Source: an uncultured Lachnospiraceae bacterium
GTDB taxonomy: Bacteria; Bacillota; Clostridia; Lachnospirales; Lachnospiraceae
Length of the DNA: 49,621 bases
Direction: 5' to 3'
NCBI GenBank assembly: GCA_910587765.1
Contig: CAJUNR010000033.1
Span: forward strand, 1 to 49,621
Below are positions 16,442 to 24,040 of this stretch, one piece after another. The notes under the pieces were generated by a model. That model saw nothing but the letters and a program-made list of their open reading frames with translations, made no database searches and was not told the origin of the DNA. The translations under genes and the position numbers were made by a program. Numbering within the stretch: the stretch's first letter is position 1; every line of letters begins with the position of its first letter.

Positions 16442-16537
16442 ACGATGGAATCAGACGCAGCCGGCCGCAGAGGGACTCCGTTTCGCGGGACGGCGCAGAC
16501 TGCTGCGCCTCGAAAGATCCATACAGGAGGAAAAGAG

Positions 16538-17326
16538 ATGAACGAGAAAACCAGATATGAGATTATGAAAAACAGGGAACTTTTAAAAGCCTACCATGCG
16601 GCGGACGCGGGCGCCGAAGAGACGGACCAGCAGCAGAAGCTTCCCTCTATCCCCTGTCTGCTGGCAGGAAAAGGGACGGACAGGATCAAGCTGCCCAGGA
16701 ACTTTGAAACCCTCGCATCCAGCGCAATGGTGATGGAACTGATCAGAGACCGGGAAAGCAGGCGCAGCTATGCAGACGCCCCGCTGACTCTCCCGGAGCT
16801 TTCCTTCCTCCTGTGGTGTACGCAGGGCGTGCGCAGATTCGCCGGACACAAAAATCCCGTCACGTTCCGCAACGTTCCGTCCGCCGGCTCCCGCCACACC
16901 TTCGAAACCTTTCTGTTTGTCAATCAGGTGGAAGGACTGAAAAAAGCGGTCTACCACTATCTTCCGGAAACGCACGAGCTGGAACTGTGGGAAGACCGCT
17001 GCGATTTTGACGAAGAGCTGGAGGACGCGCTCTGCGGACAGCGCTTCGCCGCCTCCGCGCCCGTCCTCTTTGTCTGGGCATCCGTTCCCTACCGCATGGA
17101 ATGGCGCTACGGACTCAAGGCCGCCAAATATCTCCTGATCGACGCGGGACATGTGTGCGAAAATCTGTATCTGGCCTGTGAAGCCATCGGCTGCGGCACC
17201 TGCGCCGTCGGCGCCTACGATCAGGACCGGATGGACGACCTTCTGGGCTTCGCGCCCGGCCCCTCCGCGGACAGGGACTATATCTGCACCGTCTATATGG
17301 CGCCCGTCGGAAAACGCCCGGTCTGA
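16538..17326 (+). CDS. SagB-type nitroreductase family oxidoreductase
   Basis: 262 residues. Flavin-dependent nitroreductase fold of the SagB/ThcOx branch: RESRRSYADAPLTLPELSFLLWCTQGV, PSAGSRHTFETFL, LLIDAGHVCENLYLACEAIGCG. Some SagB enzymes oxidise azolines in peptide natural products, but no precursor peptide or cyclodehydratase is nearby, so a general reductase role is as likely. ATG at 16538 has AGGAGG seven bases upstream; an open frame reaches back into the MITE but has no ribosome site there. Single gene, followed by a large hairpin. Confidence 0.85.
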   Translation: MNEKTRYEIMKNRELLKAYHAADAGAEETDQQQKLPSIPCLLAGKGTDRIKLPRNFETLASSAMVMELIRDRESRRSYADAPLTLPELSFLLWCTQGVRRFAGHKNPVTFRNVPSAGSRHTFETFLFVNQVEGLKKAVYHYLPETHELELWEDRCDFDEELEDALCGQRFAASAPVLFVWASVPYRMEWRYGLKAAKYLLIDAGHVCENLYLACEAIGCGTCAVGAYDQDRMDDLLGFAPGPSADRDYICTVYMAPVGKRPV

Positions 17327-17342
17327 GAAATGGCGCAAAACA

Positions 17343-17405
17343 GACAGGAGATCGGACGTACAGACCCCTTCAGGTTCTTCGGTCTGATACATCCGATCTT
17401 CTGTC
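17343..17405. terminator. Large hairpin between convergent genes
   Basis: Arms GACAGGAGATCGGA (from 17343) and TCCGATCTTCTGTC (to 17405) with an inner CAGACC/GGTCTG pair. It lies between the nitroreductase and the carboxyltransferase, which converge. There is no good T run, so it may be a weak bidirectional terminator or an mRNA 3' barrier. Confidence 0.5.
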
Positions 17406-17449
17406 CAGCTATATATCTCCCTTTCCGGCCTGGGAAGCCCTCCGCGGCC

Positions 17450-19063
17450 CTACAGCGGGATATTTCCGTGCTTCTTGGGCACCGGCGTCACCTGCTTGTT
17501 CTTCAGCATCCGCAGAGCCGCCGTGAGCCTTTTTCTCGTCTCCTCCGGCTTGATGACTTCCGTGACGAAGCCTCTGGACGCCGCCACGTAGGGATTCATG
17601 AATTTCTCTTTATATTTCTGAACCAGATGCTCTCTGGTCTCCTCTTTGTTCTCCGATTCGCTGATGGCGCGCTTGAAAGCAATGTTTACCGCGCCCTCGG
17701 CTCCCATGACCGCAATCTCCGCGCCCGGCCACGCATAGACCAGATCCGCGCCCATGTTTTTGCTGTTCATGGCAATGTAAGCGCCGCCGTAGGCTTTCCG
17801 CATGATCACGGAAATCTTCGGTACGGTTGCCTCCGAAAAAGCGTAGAGCATCTTGGCTCCGTGGCGGATGATTCCTTTATGCTCCTGCGCCGTCCCCGGC
17901 ATGAAAGCGGGCACGTCCACCAGAACGATCAGCGGCACGTTGTAGCAGTCGCACGTCCGGATAAAACGGGCGGCCTTGTCGGAAGCGTCATAGTCCAGAC
18001 TTCCCGCCAGCGCCATCGGCTGATTGGCCACGATGCCGACGCTCTGCCCTTCGATTCTTCCGTAGCCGACGACCACATTTTTGGCAAAATCTTTCTGAAC
18101 CTCAAAGAAACTGTCCTGGTCGCAGATGCGGCTGATCACTTCCAGCACGTTATAAGCTTTTCTGGAATTATCCGGCACGATCTCCGTCAGTTCCGCACAG
18201 CGGTCCGCCTCGTTCTGCCGGTTTTTCCGGTTCACCAGGCTGTTCAGCGAATACAGCAGCGACTTCCTGCCGGAAGACTCTTCCTTCGTCCGCAGAACCG
18301 GCGGCTTATCCAGATAGCTGCCCGGCAGATAGGACAACAGCTTACGCACCCCCTCAAAGCAGGCGCGCTCTTCCTTATAAGTGAAATGCGTCACGCCGCT
18401 TTTGGTGGCATGGACGGAAGCGCCGCCCAGCTCATCCACCGTACATTCCTCGTTGACCACCGTCTTCACTACCTGCGGGCCGGTGATGAACATCTTGCCG
18501 ATCCCCTCGACCATGAAAATATAGTCGCAGATGGCGGGCGAATAGCATGCGCCGCCGGAGCAGGGTCCTACGATCACCGCAATCTGCGGAATAACCCCCG
18601 ACGCTCTCGTATTGCGCAGAAAGATATTTGCGTAGCCGCTCAGAGAATCGATTCCCTCCTCAATCCGGGCCCCGCCGCTGTCATTGATCATCACAATCGG
18701 AGCTTTCATGTCATAAGCCATGTCCTGTATCCGGGCAATTTTCATCGAATGATATTCTCCCAGCGAACCGCCGATAACGGTGAAGTCCTCGGAGGAAACG
18801 AAAACCGTGCGGCCGTCGATCTCGCCGTAGCCGGTGACAACGCCGTCCCCCGGCACCCGCTTCTTGTCCAGTCCGAAATCGTCGATTCTCGATTCGATAA
18901 AATTGTCCACCTCGACAAACGTTCCCGGATCGAAAAGCATGTCAATCCGCTCGCGGGCGGTCAGTTTCCCGTTTCTGTGCTGTTTTTCAATCTTGTCATG
19001 CCCGCCCGCCTGAAGAATCCGGTTCCGCTTACGGTCGAGCACACTGATGCTGTCTTTCCACAT
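17450..19063 (-). CDS. Acyl-CoA carboxylase carboxyltransferase subunit
   Basis: 537 residues of the propionyl-/methylmalonyl-CoA carboxyltransferase (beta subunit) family, which moves CO2 between biotin and an acyl-CoA. N-terminal and C-terminal crotonase-like halves are seen with the oxyanion-type blocks SGGARIEEG, GPCSGGACYSPA, and later DVPAFMPGTAQEHKG and RKAYGGAYIAMNSK. Full length. No biotin carrier, biotin carboxylase or decarboxylase membrane subunit is adjacent, so partners must lie elsewhere and the exact substrate (acetyl-, propionyl-, methylmalonyl-CoA) stays open. ATG at 19063 with GAGGTG eight bases upstream. A sigma-A promoter overlapped by a palindromic operator precedes it. 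Confidence 0.87.
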   Translation of the reverse strand: MWKDSISVLDRKRNRILQAGGHDKIEKQHRNGKLTARERIDMLFDPGTFVEVDNFIESRIDDFGLDKKRVPGDGVVTGYGEIDGRTVFVSSEDFTVIGGSLGEYHSMKIARIQDMAYDMKAPIVMINDSGGARIEEGIDSLSGYANIFLRNTRASGVIPQIAVIVGPCSGGACYSPAICDYIFMVEGIGKMFITGPQVVKTVVNEECTVDELGGASVHATKSGVTHFTYKEERACFEGVRKLLSYLPGSYLDKPPVLRTKEESSGRKSLLYSLNSLVNRKNRQNEADRCAELTEIVPDNSRKAYNVLEVISRICDQDSFFEVQKDFAKNVVVGYGRIEGQSVGIVANQPMALAGSLDYDASDKAARFIRTCDCYNVPLIVLVDVPAFMPGTAQEHKGIIRHGAKMLYAFSEATVPKISVIMRKAYGGAYIAMNSKNMGADLVYAWPGAEIAVMGAEGAVNIAFKRAISESENKEETREHLVQKYKEKFMNPYVAASRGFVTEVIKPEETRKRLTAALRMLKNKQVTPVPKKHGNIPL

Positions 19064-19103
19064 AAATGATACACCTCTGAAATCTGGTAATCTTGAATTT
19101 CAT

Positions 19104-19165
19104 TACTTTGATTATCAAAGTATATATCACTTTATCCAAAATGTCAATATATTTTGAATATCAAA
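19104..19165 (-). promoter_or_regulatory. Promoter with two TTTGAnnnTCAAA operators (FabT-like)
   Basis: On the minus strand TTGACA (19147-19142), 17 bases, TATACT (19124-19119). A perfect 19-base palindrome, TACTTTGATTATCAAAGTA (19104-19122), overlaps the -10 box, and a second site TTTGAATATCAAA (19153-19165) lies just upstream of the -35. The pattern resembles operators of FabT, a MarR-type fatty acid regulator. Binding by FabT is inference; no such regulator is in the window. Confidence 0.7.
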
Positions 19166-19184
19166 TTATCTGGAAGAATGGTCT

Positions 19185-19250
19185 GTTACTTTTCACACGT
19201 TAGCCGATGTCTGCCCGCGCCGGGCGTCCGGACAGATCAGGTCTGAACCG
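19185..19250 (+). repeat. Fragment of the MITE-like repeat
   Basis: Begins with the same end as the complete element (GTTACTTTTCACACG), keeps a CTGCCCGCGCCGGGCGTCCGG core and then loses similarity before the gene at 19257. The right inverted end is missing. Confidence 0.65.
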
Positions 19251-19256
19251 CAGCGG

Positions 19257-19652
19257 TCAGGCGCATACATTTTCAAAATCCAGCCGGATCAGCCGGTTCC
19301 CGTTCTCATCCCTTGGATCGCGCATATAGACCAGATCCATGTTCCGGGCCTGAAATTCCACTACCGCCTGTTCCAGAGGAATCGAACGGTCCGGCTCCGG
19401 CCAGCGTCCTCCTTCGCGGGGCCCGTCCAGATTCTCCGGATCCCACAGAATCAGCGAGACCACCCTGGCATGGCAGGCCAGCGCCAGTTCCACGGTCTTC
19501 TGAAGCCCCAGATGTTCTGCGGCCAGGTTGATGAGCACCACATCCGAATCCCGGACGGCCGGATTGCGGTAGTCCAGCTCATAGATCTTCTGTTCCTCGT
19601 ATCGTTCCATCTGCTGCCTGCGAAGGGCGTCTAATAATGTGCGGATCATCAT
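19257..19652 (-). CDS. Hypothetical 131-residue protein
   Basis: No family recognised. It has a helical basic N-terminus (LLDALRRQQMERYEEQ), then alternating strands and helices (DSDVVLINLAAEHLG, VVSLILWDPEN) that could be a small alpha/beta fold, and no signal peptide or membrane segment. Two adjacent ATG codons (19652, 19649) follow GAGG; the second has the better spacing. It lies downstream of the ECF sigma operon and may be its last gene (70-base gap). Confidence 0.6.
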   Translation of the reverse strand: MMIRTLLDALRRQQMERYEEQKIYELDYRNPAVRDSDVVLINLAAEHLGLQKTVELALACHARVVSLILWDPENLDGPREGGRWPEPDRSIPLEQAVVEFQARNMDLVYMRDPRDENGNRLIRLDFENVCA

Positions 19653-19722
19653 ACCTCATTCCTTTGCTCTTTTTCTTTCTGTATATATTAGACGCTTTTT
19701 GTATCAAAAAAGTTTCATCTTT

Positions 19723-20310
19723 CTAAAAAATTCCGTTCTTTTTTTCTCCGTCCGCAGTTTCCGTCTGCTCTGCCGCATCGGTATCCGCGGAAAACTCGGA
19801 CTTTTTCTTCAGAATCAGCCGGATGCCGCTGACGATCAGAACCGCGGCGACCACAAACTGCGGAAGATTGTACAGATAATTTCCCACAACCTCGGCAAAA
19901 TCATGGGAAACATAAGTCCGCAGTACGGCAAGAAGATTCCGGATCGACGATCTCCAGATCGTCCCGATGCCGAACAGAACCAGCAGCCAGCCGAAGATCT
20001 TCGTCTGCTTTCCGTTCAGCTTCTCCTCCGGGAGGATCCGTTCCAGGCGGAACAGATAATCATCCTCCAGCAGATAGAACTCCTCATCCGGCAGGCACAC
20101 TTTGTTGTGTACGTTGAACAGACTGTAAAACCACAGAATCGAGATGCTGCACATAAGCCACGACGCGTCCATCCAGACGCCGGCGACGAACATGGCGTAA
20201 GCAAGACACATGATGCTGAGTCCTTCCTTCATAAACCCCAGATACATCTCCCCGGCTCCCGGAACGAGCGAACAGATAAACGTGATAAAACCATTCTTTT
20301 TCCTAATCAT
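19723..20310 (-). CDS. Membrane protein of the second ECF sigma operon
   Basis: 195 residues with about four hydrophobic segments (FITFICSLVPGAGEMYLGF, SIMCLAYAMFVAGVWM, WLLVLFGIGTIW, FVVAAVLIVSGIRLIL) and an acidic C-terminal tail. The N-terminus resembles the small TM2-like proteins. ATG at 20310 with GAGGAG seven bases upstream, overlapping the anti-sigma stop by eight bases. The tight coupling suggests a role with the sigma/anti-sigma pair; function unknown. Confidence 0.7.
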   Translation of the reverse strand: MIRKKNGFITFICSLVPGAGEMYLGFMKEGLSIMCLAYAMFVAGVWMDASWLMCSISILWFYSLFNVHNKVCLPDEEFYLLEDDYLFRLERILPEEKLNGKQTKIFGWLLVLFGIGTIWRSSIRNLLAVLRTYVSHDFAEVVGNYLYNLPQFVVAAVLIVSGIRLILKKKSEFSADTDAAEQTETADGEKKNGIF

Positions 20311-20791
20311 TTTGATTCTCCTCATACTCCATAAATTTCGGCCGGACGTTCAGACGGTCCAGCAGAAGTTCGAGCCGGCCGCCGCTTTCTCTCAGCTTCT
20401 CCGTGACGGATTCCTGCGGATGTTCCAGAAAATACCGCTGCAGATCCGCCTCCGGCAGCTCTGCCCCGGGAAGGACGAACAGCATCAGCAGAGAGACGGC
20501 CAGAGCGGCTCCCACCTTCAGACTGTACAGAAACAGGCGCATCCGCCCGGAAACCCGGCGGACCGTCCGGACGGTCTGAAACTGAGGACTTCTGCTCTTT
20601 TCCAGAATCTCCTCCCGCAGATAGGCCGGCGGCCTGACAGAATCCCGTTCCAGATAAGCCGCCAGAAGCTCCGCGCAGTGATCGCAGGCTCCCGCGTGCG
20701 CCAGAAGCTCCCTCTCCTTTTCCGCCGAAAGCATGCCGAGGGTCCACGCATCCAGATCTTCCCCTGTCAGATGACTTTCCCGTTCCCGCAT
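20303..20791 (-). CDS. Zinc-finger anti-sigma factor
   Basis: 162 residues. The N-terminal HLTGEDLDAW and HAGACDHCAELL give the H-x3-C-x2-C zinc-binding anti-sigma domain, followed by one membrane segment (LKVGAALAVSLLMLFVLPG) and an outside C-terminal domain. The ATG shares one base with the sigma gene stop (TGATG). It would hold the preceding sigma factor at the membrane. Confidence 0.87.
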   Translation of the reverse strand: MRERESHLTGEDLDAWTLGMLSAEKERELLAHAGACDHCAELLAAYLERDSVRPPAYLREEILEKSRSPQFQTVRTVRRVSGRMRLFLYSLKVGAALAVSLLMLFVLPGAELPEADLQRYFLEHPQESVTEKLRESGGRLELLLDRLNVRPKFMEYEENQND

Positions 20792-21297
20792 CAGGCTGAT
20801 CCTCCTTCCAGTTTCTTTCTCAAAAGTCCTTTGGCACGGTAGACCTGCGTCTGCACCGTCCGCAGATTCCGTCCCTTTTCTTCCGCAATTTCTTTTATGG
20901 ATTTCTCCTCATAGAAATGCGCCTCTGCAATCTCATCGTAAGGCGGCGGAAGCTGCCTGCACAGCCTCTGTACTTCTTTCTTCGACTCTTCAAACAGGCA
21001 GACGGCTTCCGGATCCGCTCTCCGATCCGAAAGGCCGAGGAACGTCTGTTCTTCCGCCGGCTGGATCTTCCGCGCCGCGCTTTTCTGGTGGTCCAGACAT
21101 TTGTTGACGGCGATCCGGCAGATCCAGGCCCGCTCGTGCGTTCCGTCGAATCCGGACAGTCTCTGGTAGGCGGACAGGAACGTCTCCTGCGTCAGATCCT
21201 GGGCATCGAACAGATTGCCCGTCATCCGGTAACAGAGCGTATAGACCAGTTTTTCATATTTGTCGAGCAGCGCCGCAAACTGTTCTTCTGTTTCGAT
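20791..21297 (-). CDS. ECF-type sigma factor, probable AUC start
   Basis: 168 residues if started at 21297. Region 2 reads FAALLDKYEKLVYTLCYRM and DAQDLTQETFLSAY; region 4 reads LPPPYDEIAEAHFYEEKSIKEIAEEKGRNLRTVQTQVYRAKGLL. Starting at the first ATG (21225) would cut away the first helix of region 2. The frame stays open upstream but has no ATG, GTG or TTG; the only codon with a good ribosome site (AAAAGGAGG, eight bases) is ATC at 21297. Either a rare AUC start is used, or the sequence has a base error or mutation there. First gene of an operon with anti-sigma and membrane protein. A TATAAT at 21375-21370 may be its promoter -10. Confidence 0.8.
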   Translation of the reverse strand: METEEQFAALLDKYEKLVYTLCYRMTGNLFDAQDLTQETFLSAYQRLSGFDGTHERAWICRIAVNKCLDHQKSAARKIQPAEEQTFLGLSDRRADPEAVCLFEESKKEVQRLCRQLPPPYDEIAEAHFYEEKSIKEIAEEKGRNLRTVQTQVYRAKGLLRKKLEGGSA

Positions 21298-21404
21298 CGT
21301 TCCCGCCTCCTTTTCCCGGATTTTTCGCAGCCGTTCCGATAAGTCCCGAACGGTTACGGCTTTTCTCTTATTATAACGAGGCAGAAATCGAAATTACTTC
21401 AAAA

Positions 21405-21444
21405 TGAGGAAAATAACAGGGAAACGCTGACGAAAGCGTTTCCC
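21405..21444 (-). terminator. Terminator after the ribbon-helix-helix gene
   Basis: GGGAAACGCT (21419-21428) pairs with AGCGTTTCCC (21435-21444); the minus strand continues into TGTTATTTTCC. It lies eight bases after the stop of the small gene at 21452. Confidence 0.75.
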
Positions 21445-21451
21445 CGGCGTC

Positions 21452-21655
21452 TCACTCCAGATCCAGTTTCGGAGGAACGTCCAGTTCTTCCGGCACACAG
21501 CCTCCGTTCTTCTTCCGCTGTCGTACGCACTCGGTCAGCAGGTATTCGATCTGTCCGTTCACGGAGCGGAAGTCGTCCTCGGCCCACGCTGCGATGGCAT
21601 CGTATAATTTCGGGGACAGCCGCAGCGGAACCTGTTTTTTCCGGTTATCCGCCAT
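21452..21655 (-). CDS. Small ribbon-helix-helix-like protein paired with SPFH
   Basis: 67 residues. QVPLRLSPKLYDAIAAWAEDDFRSVNGQIEYLLTECVRQR has the strand-helix-helix layout of Arc/MetJ-type DNA-binding proteins. It begins two bases after the SPFH stop and has only a weak ribosome site, so translation is probably coupled to the SPFH gene. It may regulate the operon; not shown. Confidence 0.75.
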   Translation of the reverse strand: MADNRKKQVPLRLSPKLYDAIAAWAEDDFRSVNGQIEYLLTECVRQRKKNGGCVPEELDVPPKLDLE

Positions 21656-21656
21656 A

Positions 21657-22685
21657 TCAGTACAGCGAGCCGCTGTTCACGACGGGCTGCGCGTCATGGT
21701 TTCCGCACAGGACAACCAGAAGATTGGATACCATGGCGGCCTTGCGCTCTTCGTCCAGCACCACTACTTCCTTTTCGCTCAGACGCTCCAGCGCCATCTC
21801 CACCATGCCCACGGCGCCGTCCACGATCATCTTCCGCGCATCGATGACGGCGGACGCCTGCTGACGCTGGAGCATGACAGCCGCGATCTCCGGCGCGTAC
21901 GCCAGATAGGTAATCCGCGCCTCCACGATCTCGATCCCCGCTTCGGTGACCCGCTCCTGAATCTCATCCCGGATCCTGGACGCCACGATCTCGCTGGAAC
22001 CTCTGAGGCTCCCCTCGTCCGCGATCCCGTCGCCGGTCGTATCCACGTCCGGCGCCACATCGTAGGGATAGAGCCTTACGATGTTCCTGAGGGCGCTGTC
22101 ACACTGGAGAGACAGAAACTCTTTATAATTATCCACATTAAATACCGCTTTCGCCGTGTCCACGATCCGCCAGGTGACGGCGATGCCGATCTCGATCGGA
22201 TTGCCCAGACAGTCGTTGATCTTCTGCCGGTTGTTGCTGAGCGTCATGATCTTCAGGGAAATCTTCTTCCCGGTATTTTCAAACGACATCGCCGCTGCCA
22301 CCGCCGCATCCAGATTACCGGCGGAAGCAGATTTTACGTCCCCGCTCTGGCCAAGCCTCGTCTTTGCCGCCGGATTTACGCTCGTACAGAACGGATTGAT
22401 AAAGTAAAAGCCGTTGTCCTTCAGCGTCCCCACGTATTTTCCAAACAGCGTAAGCACCACCGCCTCCTGCGGCTTCAGCACTCTCAGCCCGCACAGCGGA
22501 AACCAGCCGATGCTGACGGCGACAATGCTGACGATCATCACCGCCGTCAGCGCCGCGGACCCTCCGGAACGGCTCATCTGCAGACTGCTGGCGACGATAC
22601 CGGCTATCGCCAGCACATACAGAACGAGGACGCCCAAAAGCACAGCCATCCCATTCTTGCGGTTATTCAATACGATCTCTTTCAT
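21657..22685 (-). CDS. SPFH/Band 7 domain membrane protein
   Basis: 342 residues. Two N-terminal hydrophobic segments (GVLVLYVLAIAGIVASS, VMIVSIVAVSIGWFPL) are followed by the SPFH domain (PQEAVVLTLFGKYVGTLKDNGFYFINPF, VTWRIVDTAKAVFNVDNY, IVASRIRDEIQERVTEAGIEIVEARITYLAYAPEIAAVMLQRQQA). SPFH proteins form oligomeric membrane scaffolds. ATG at 22685 with GGAGG nine bases upstream. A strong sigma-A promoter lies 32 bases further up. Confidence 0.88.
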   Translation of the reverse strand: MKEIVLNNRKNGMAVLLGVLVLYVLAIAGIVASSLQMSRSGGSAALTAVMIVSIVAVSIGWFPLCGLRVLKPQEAVVLTLFGKYVGTLKDNGFYFINPFCTSVNPAAKTRLGQSGDVKSASAGNLDAAVAAAMSFENTGKKISLKIMTLSNNRQKINDCLGNPIEIGIAVTWRIVDTAKAVFNVDNYKEFLSLQCDSALRNIVRLYPYDVAPDVDTTGDGIADEGSLRGSSEIVASRIRDEIQERVTEAGIEIVEARITYLAYAPEIAAVMLQRQQASAVIDARKMIVDGAVGMVEMALERLSEKEVVVLDEERKAAMVSNLLVVLCGNHDAQPVVNSGSLY

Positions 22686-22716
22686 GTTCTCTTTCCTCCA
22701 TCTTTTTGATATTAAA

Positions 22717-22745
22717 ATCATATCACATTAATTTCGGAATGTCAA
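22717..22745 (-). promoter_or_regulatory. Promoter of the SPFH operon
   Basis: TTGACA (22745-22740), exactly 17 bases, TATGAT (22722-22717) on the minus strand. Confidence 0.8.
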
Positions 22746-22758
22746 TCATTGAATGTGG

Positions 22759-22788
22759 AAAGGCCAGCCGACTACCCGGCTGGCCTTT
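22759..22788 (-). terminator. Terminator after hicB
   Basis: Twelve-pair stem AAAGGCCAGCCG / CGGCTGGCCTTT with a six-base loop, between hicB and the SPFH promoter. The T run is short. Confidence 0.7.
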
Positions 22789-22842
22789 CTAATCGTCCCT
22801 GCGCTCCCTTATATACCGGAGTTTTCTTCATAACATTCCAGC

Positions 22843-23262
22843 TTAAAAATTCCGCTGTACATTGAGCACTTTCATCAACGCTTCTTGTAAAACTCTTGAT
22901 ATATTGATTCCAGCATGTTCGGCCTCATAATTAAGCCAACTTGGAATAGTAACATTTTTCCTGACCGCTTTTGTGTCAATTTTCCTTCGATACTCCCCGG
23001 AATCAATATCAACTAAAGACACAACTGTTATTCCATCTTCTGCAAAAGTTCCGCTCTTTACATCTAAAGAACCAATTTCAGACGGTAAAGGAATCTCCAT
23101 TCCATCGTCTTCCATTGATACACACTTTAATTCTATTGCATCTCTGGCCATTTCAACCGCATTCACCATATCTTTCCCTTCTGTTAAAATTTCCAGATCA
23201 GGAACTTCCACTAATACAACTGTATCCGTTTTAGTGAAAAACACAGGATATATATTTTTCAT
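22843..23262 (-). CDS. hicB: HicB family antitoxin
   Basis: 139 residues. The N-terminal HicB fold (YPVFFTKTDTVVLVEVPDLEILTEGKDMVNAVEMARDAI) is followed by a ribbon-helix-helix-like C-terminus (KNVTIPSWLNYEAEHAGINISRVLQEAL). It normally neutralises HicA RNase. ATG at 23262 behind TTGGAGG. The upstream hicA is broken, so hicB may be left as an orphan regulator. Confidence 0.88.
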   Translation of the reverse strand: MKNIYPVFFTKTDTVVLVEVPDLEILTEGKDMVNAVEMARDAIELKCVSMEDDGMEIPLPSEIGSLDVKSGTFAEDGITVVSLVDIDSGEYRRKIDTKAVRKNVTIPSWLNYEAEHAGINISRVLQEALMKVLNVQRNF

Positions 23263-23321
23263 TTTTTCCTCCAATCTTAGGACTTTATATACTATATACT
23301 TATCATAAAGATAAAGGATTT

Positions 23322-23492
23322 TTATAGTCCCCTTCTCCTTATGATTGCTTTTGCCAATCGTTCATCAATCTCTTTATGTCGTGGTACTTCTTCTTTCTCT
23401 GTTCCTCTTGCATAAACATCGTGATTGCTTCCATGACGTTCAAAAAAAAATCCACCAGCTTCGAGTTTCTTTATCAAATCCCTTTACTTCAA
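23322..23492 (-). pseudogene. hicA: Broken hicA toxin gene
   Basis: The reading DLIKKLEAGGFFFERHG, SNHDVYARG, VPRHKEIDERLAKAIIRRRGL is a HicA RNase with its catalytic His (GSNH). At the start, behind AAGGAGG, the frame reads TTG AAG TAA, a stop at codon three. A one-base loss and a one-base gain near the start, compared with the expected MKVKDLIKKL, would explain it. Restart at the TTG of DLIKK lacks a ribosome site. Probably inactive; sequencing error is the alternative. Confidence 0.75.
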
Positions 23493-23560
23493 TAATGTTT
23501 CCTCCTTATATATGAATTATACGCACTTTATACACATACGTCAATAGCTATTTATACTTA

Positions 23561-23576
23561 TTTTATACGCATAAAA
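23561..23576. promoter_or_regulatory. Palindrome upstream of hicAB, possible operator
   Basis: TTTTATACGCATAAAA, a short palindrome about 70 bases before hicA in an AT-rich stretch with several TTATAC-like motifs. HicB proteins repress their own promoter; this site is a candidate only. Confidence 0.35.
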
Positions 23577-23611
23577 CGATTCTTTCCATTCCATTTTTAA
23601 AGCGTATTGTC

Positions 23612-23657
23612 AATCAAAAAGTCCGGTTTATCCGGGTTAGGGACAGGCTTTTTGATT
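23612..23657. repeat. Inverted repeat between hicAB and the DUF6440 gene
   Basis: AATCAAAAAG (23612-23621) and CTTTTTGATT (23648-23657) around a CCGG-containing loop. It lies at the edge where base composition changes from AT-rich to GC-rich, so it may mark an insertion boundary. Confidence 0.4.
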
Positions 23658-23676
23658 TACTGAATGCAGCGAGGGG

Positions 23677-23844
23677 ATGGGGATTGCTGAGCTGAACGCA
23701 GACGAGCGGAACAACCTTCTTTCTGTCAGGACAGAGGACGGGAGCATATTTGAAATCGTATGCCGGAAGGCAGCGGGGAAGGAGGACGGATGGACGACCG
23801 CAGACTGTTCGTCAAAATATCCAAATCGGGCATCCATCCACTAA
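23677..23844 (+). CDS. Possible small ORF or gene remnant
   Basis: A 55-codon frame (MGIAELNADERNNLLSV, then DGSIFEIVCRKAAGKEDG) in a short GC-rich patch within AT-rich DNA. No ribosome site at proper distance and no family recognised. It may be the tail of a gene from a lost mobile element. Confidence 0.3.
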   Translation: MGIAELNADERNNLLSVRTEDGSIFEIVCRKAAGKEDGWTTADCSSKYPNRASIH

Positions 23845-23858
23845 TGGATGACTGCCCG
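23827..23858 (-). terminator. Hairpin after the DUF6440 gene
   Basis: CGGGCA...CATCC pairs with GGATG...TGCCCG; on the minus strand it is followed by ATTTGGATATTTTG. A weak terminator for the gene at 23879-24040. Confidence 0.5.
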
Positions 23859-23878
23859 ATAAACTGAAAATTGTAACA

Positions 23879-24040
23879 TTATTGACTTACTACTGGTTTT
23901 CCATCTTTATCAAGCAGCGGGGTAAAACCTGCCGCATTTCCATTTCTGTGAAAAACATAGTTTACGCCAGTTTGTGTATCAACCCAAATTTCAATCACAT
24001 CAATAGTACCTTGCCGATAAATCTTTTTAAAACGATCCAT
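23879..24040 (-). CDS. Small DUF6440-like protein
   Basis: 53 residues: FKKIYRQGTIDVIEIWVDTQTGVNYVFH, then GFTPLLDKDGKPVVSQ. This layout fits the small DUF6440 family found in Firmicutes. ATG at 24040 with GGAGG eight bases upstream. Function unknown. AT-rich like its neighbours. Confidence 0.8.
   Translation of the reverse strand: MDRFKKIYRQGTIDVIEIWVDTQTGVNYVFHRNGNAAGFTPLLDKDGKPVVSQ

Noticed and set aside
16424..16537. Starting the nitroreductase inside the MITE to gain 38 residues
   Set aside because: No ribosome site at that start; the ATG at 16538 has AGGAGG at ideal distance and the family begins there.
17330..19069. A 579-codon plus-strand frame opposite the carboxyltransferase
   Set aside because: Antisense shadow with no ribosome site and no recognisable domain; the minus-strand gene is a complete family member.
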